Source: Acholoe squamosa
Lineage: Eukaryota > Annelida > Polychaeta > Phyllodocida > Polynoidae
Direction: 5' to 3'
DNA length: 64,000 nt
Assembly (NCBI GenBank): GCA_949317995.1
Contig: OX439035.1
Span: 84,259,959-84,323,958 of the forward strand
The notes below the pieces were generated by a model, which was not told the DNA's origin, made no database searches, and saw only the letters and a program-made list of their open reading frames with translations. Positions 60,372 through 64,000 of this stretch are shown here, one piece after another (position 1 is the stretch's first letter; each line of letters starts with the position of its first letter). The translations under genes and the position numbers were made by a program.

Positions 60372-63136
60372 AAACAACATTACTTAAATTAGCAATTAAA
60401 GATAGGATAGTCAAAGAGAATTTATGCCTTGAATGATTCAGAATTGGAAAATTAAAACTCAAATTAATAGAACTAAAATAGGAAGTTTAAGTTGTTTTGC
60501 CATAACAAGGGCACCTGTGTATAAGTGCACCCATTTAATGTCGTAGACAAAGGTACTACAGGTGCAGGGATCAAGGGTATCTAAGCGAACAGTGTACCTT
60601 CTTCTAAAGAAAAACAGTACCCTGTTTTCATGATAGTGTATATTATTAGCTTTCATTTAGAGAATAAACAACGATCTTCTTCACATCGAGACTGTCTGTT
60701 GTCCTATAATGCACGGATGTCTGGATGGCACAAAGTATAATGTATGTCTTGACATGTATTACTAACACCTGAAATGCAAGAATTGAATTAGATTATCATC
60801 ATGTGTTCGTACGAAACCCTGATCAATAGGGGGTGTTGTAAGGACTTTTTATTCATGCTCAAAATATATCACCTGACAATGGTGTGATAAGATATGAGTT
60901 TGCTATTCCTTATAGATGTATCCTGGTCATCGAACATCTCGAAAACCCGGAGGACACTTCACAAGACCTTACAATTGTGTGGTGTAAATGCAGCTAAATA
61001 GCATTATAGGGCAATTTTACCAAATCTAAACATCTAGGCATGGTGTTGAAAGCTTTATTTCTTCAGCATATCATACTTCCGTAAGTGCCGTAAGAACTAG
61101 AATAACATAGAAAATCCACATAAAAACCAAATAATACAAGTGGTATACATAAACAATAGGCAACTTAAATCTCAAGTTGCACAGATTTTTAGTGATACAA
61201 ATTTGAGTCATACTACCGTAACGCGAGCGGTACGCGCATAAACTGAAGTTAACTCAATTTATGGTGATACAAAATTCAGGTGGTATAGAACTTTACCCAT
61301 AGTATCTAGTATAATATCATAATGTGACATAGTCAGTAACCAGTGGATACACTTTATATTCAGTGCTGGCATATGTGTAGAGGCAAGGAGAAAGGGTGCT
61401 CCGTGCTAAAAGTCAACTTTAAAATTCAAATCATTAGCTTTACAGTGATACATAGCATGAGAAGATACTCCTGTTAGTTTTGGAGGAATGGCTTGCTAGA
61501 TATGGGTAGGTGTGACCATTTCAAGAATGTTAATAAGCTCTATGTCTAATTGGTCATAAGATATATAGCTAATTAGCATAATTTATGCTAATTAGCTAAA
61601 TTCGTATAAATTTTTATTCTTTTGCCCATAACTTTTGATCTAGAAATGGTATTTTCATTCTGTTTTCGCCATAGTAAACCTTGTGGGATGTTCCTTCAAA
61701 TGGAATCATTGATTTTCCTATTTAGAATGAAAATCATGTTTCCATGGCAACAGAAATAAACAAAAATGCCTATTTTGGCCCAAAAACATTCTTTTTACAT
61801 GCCAAATTTAGAACCTTTCCACCCAAAATAGAATGTTTTATCAAAAACCATTGAATTATCCATAAAAAAGTAGCCTATAACAGTTTTAGTCATATTTTTC
61901 CTATTCTAGTCCATAGTGGTGCCCCCTGGTGGCTAAATCTGGTACTAAATCCCGCAGTAACTGTCCTTTCTGCTTGCTGGCTCACATATATTGACAAACA
62001 CAAAGACTAGGTGTGGGTGACAAATAGCACCAAATCCTTAAAATACATGTATAAATGTCTCAGGTCATGGGTACACATTTTTATGCTTGCTGTGAGACTG
62101 GTTTTATGAACACATGGCCAGACTAGATTTAACCAGTACACATACAAATACTCTTTAGCACCTTATTGGAGCACTTATGCACTCATAAAATACATCTTGA
62201 CAATACAATGAACATCTCACCTTGTGGGCTTGTCCAGGAACAGATACTAAAATTACAGGGAGGTCTTAAAACATCATATTTCTTAGATTTCTACATGGTT
62301 CTGTGTTTGGTTTGTTTTGGCTCCAAAATCTCTCTGGAAGTAGCCTCTGAGCATGACTGAGGAGTGATATATCAGCAAAGGTGAGCGAGGTGAGCGATAT
62401 TTGGGGGTATTTGGGGCTGTATTTTCGTCTGCTTTTACAGTACTGACCAGTCGTAGGTCACTATATAGGCCCCTACCTACAATCATTCAACGCACAAGGG
62501 CCATGAGCTACAGTGGCATCTTGCGCAGTAAACTCCTGATATTCAAGATAAAGGATTGATCTCTAATCGTATGACAGTTACGCCCCGGGTGGAGAACGGG
62601 CATACTATATTGAATACAATTGGTAGCATTCAGGACGTAGGTGAGGGAATGAAGTCAAGGTAAGTAATTCAAAAAAGACTATACTCAAATCATATAGTGC
62701 AGCACGCAAGAAACGATGCATACTAGGCCCTAAATAATTAAGTTTATAGCATGGTTACAATAAGCATAGGCCTACGCCTGTACGGAAATTTCAATGTCAA
62801 CATGACCCTCTTCCCATTCAGTCAATATCGGGGGGGGGGGGATCCAACCGCGCAATATAGAGGACATCTGGTGGCAAGTTCAAGAACACTTTGCCTTGAG
62901 TGCATTTAATGGGCTTGCCATTGTGTAAGAAGGAAGACATTTATCCCATCTGGCTTACTTTGAGTTCTTCCAAAACCTAGAATTGACCAAATTTGTAAAT
63001 TCTTCATAAAATCACTGAGTTGAGTTCCAACATAAAGATCATTGGTCAGATCTATATCAGTATGAAGTGTACAAGAGAGTACAGCAGAGCACATTAGAGA
63101 CCCAATTCTAGTGGGTGAAAAATATTCCTAAAAGAA
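60372..63136. other. Unannotated DNA
   Basis: No exon or element with definable ends. TAGCTAATTAGCATAATTTA at about 61567 and the following CATAACTTTTGATCTAGAAA look like an old dispersed repeat. A G run lies at about 62831-62840. Confidence 0.4.
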
Positions 63137-63149
63137 CCACTATTTTGGA

Positions 63150-63332
63150 TTGATTGATTGATTGATTTGTGTTTTACAGCACTTTAGCGGCACTAAGTGG
63201 CTATCCCGTGCTTCACAGGTTGATAATTTAACAGAGGAATGTGTCAGTGCCCGCGCATATGTGCACGACACACATCCTGAGGGGATAGGGAAGAGGAGAT
63301 ATAGACCCTTTTAAGTGGGCTAGGGAAGCCCG
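63150..63332 (-). mobile_element. SINE-like retroposon with (AATC)n tail, 13-bp TSD
   Basis: Perfect direct repeats CCACTATTTTGGA at 63137-63149 and 63333-63345 bound it. It shares GAGGAATGTGTCAGTGCCC and AGTGGGCTAGGGAAGCCC with the copy at 53453-53630. The tail is AATC (GATT on the plus strand) instead of ACTC. Confidence 0.8.
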
Positions 63333-63375
63333 CCACTATTTTGGAGTCTGTGAAGTCAACCTGGTATGGGGGTAT

Positions 63376-63600
63376 GGATGGGGGGTCCCCCATGTCACAT
63401 GTCGATTTTAAGAAGTGGCCATGTTATATGTCACTTAAATCCCCATGTCCCATGTTACCTCTAAGATCATATCATGTCCCATGTCGATTTTAAGAAAGCA
63501 CCTATGGCATGTTGCTAACTTTTTGCCTCATGTCACTAAGGCCCATGTCACATGTTGATTTTAAGAAATGGCCATGTCACCATGTCAAATTTAGTGGTCC
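63376..63600. repeat. CATGTCGATTTTAAGAA minisatellite
   Basis: Three spaced copies of CCCATGTCACATGTCGATTT plus TAAGAA (about 63390, 63476 and 63544), with CCATGTCAC words between them. Imperfect and irregularly spaced. Confidence 0.6.
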
Positions 63601-64000
63601 ACACCCATTGGTATAGAGCTGAATGGTGGACAATGAAAACTAGTTTCCACATTACTCACACCATGTCTCTACTGTGCTGTATTTTCACCAGTAACACACT
63701 GGCCAACTCTGGATAGATAAGGTAGTTCTTTAATTTCACACCTGGTGGCAGGTAGCGGTTGACTCTCCCCCTGAGTCAATATGTAAATATCTCGTTGCAC
63801 TTCCTGAAGCATAGAGTGTCAACAATTCTGACCTCATTCAAGATTCCGGCCTCAAACAAGTACTGCACCTGTACTGCACAGAACAAGGACCTATGAGAGT
63901 AGCAGCTATAGACAACAAGTTATATAGGGACGATCCATGTTCGAAGGACAGGTTAATCCATTAGGCTACGCTGTACATTGACAAGTTACCAAGCCTAGGC

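Overview
This is a repeat-dense, AT-rich stretch of animal nuclear DNA. Introns with GT/AG borders, LINE, SINE and DIRS-type retroelements, many short inverted-repeat transposons and long dinucleotide runs rule out a prokaryote. The DIRS element, the tRNA-headed and (GAGT)n/(GATT)n-tailed SINEs, and a glycosidase-like family I associate with marine invertebrates suggest a marine invertebrate (lophotrochozoan or non-vertebrate deuterostome). I cannot name the species.

Only two host-type or transposase-type gene models can be supported. At the left edge on the minus strand (about 1-3325) is part of a spliced gene with a Cys/His cluster resembling the CxC domains linked to KDZ transposases. At 55978-60371 on the plus strand is a three-exon secreted glycoside-hydrolase-like gene with two frameshifts and a lost splice acceptor, so it is probably a young pseudogene.

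From 8.4 to 25 kb the window is dominated by one superfamily of foldback elements that make 3-bp target duplications. Subfamily A (ends AGGTCGAATCCCAC) gives 231-375 bp elements. Subfamily B (ends AGGCCAAATCCCAC) gives 629-bp elements. Both occur nested in each other, and one insertion has a paralogous empty site. Two B copies drove an unequal crossover that produced a 3.02-kb tandem duplication (12954-19626) whose middle element is a traceable hybrid.

From 25.6 to 43 kb lie two truncated LINE 3' ends and two oppositely oriented fossil fragments of a DIRS-type tyrosine-recombinase retrotransposon: plus-strand RNase H end and recombinase at 31.3-32.7 kb, and minus-strand gag, RT and RNase H at 38.2-42.5 kb. 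The second is interrupted by a tandem tRNA-headed SINE insertion with an 8-bp target duplication. From 43 to 55 kb are further foldback elements, two with repeat-filled arms (44612-45159 and 46376-47059), and microsatellites. The right end (60.4-64 kb) is non-coding apart from a SINE and a diffuse minisatellite. No rRNA gene, functional tRNA gene or CRISPR array was seen.
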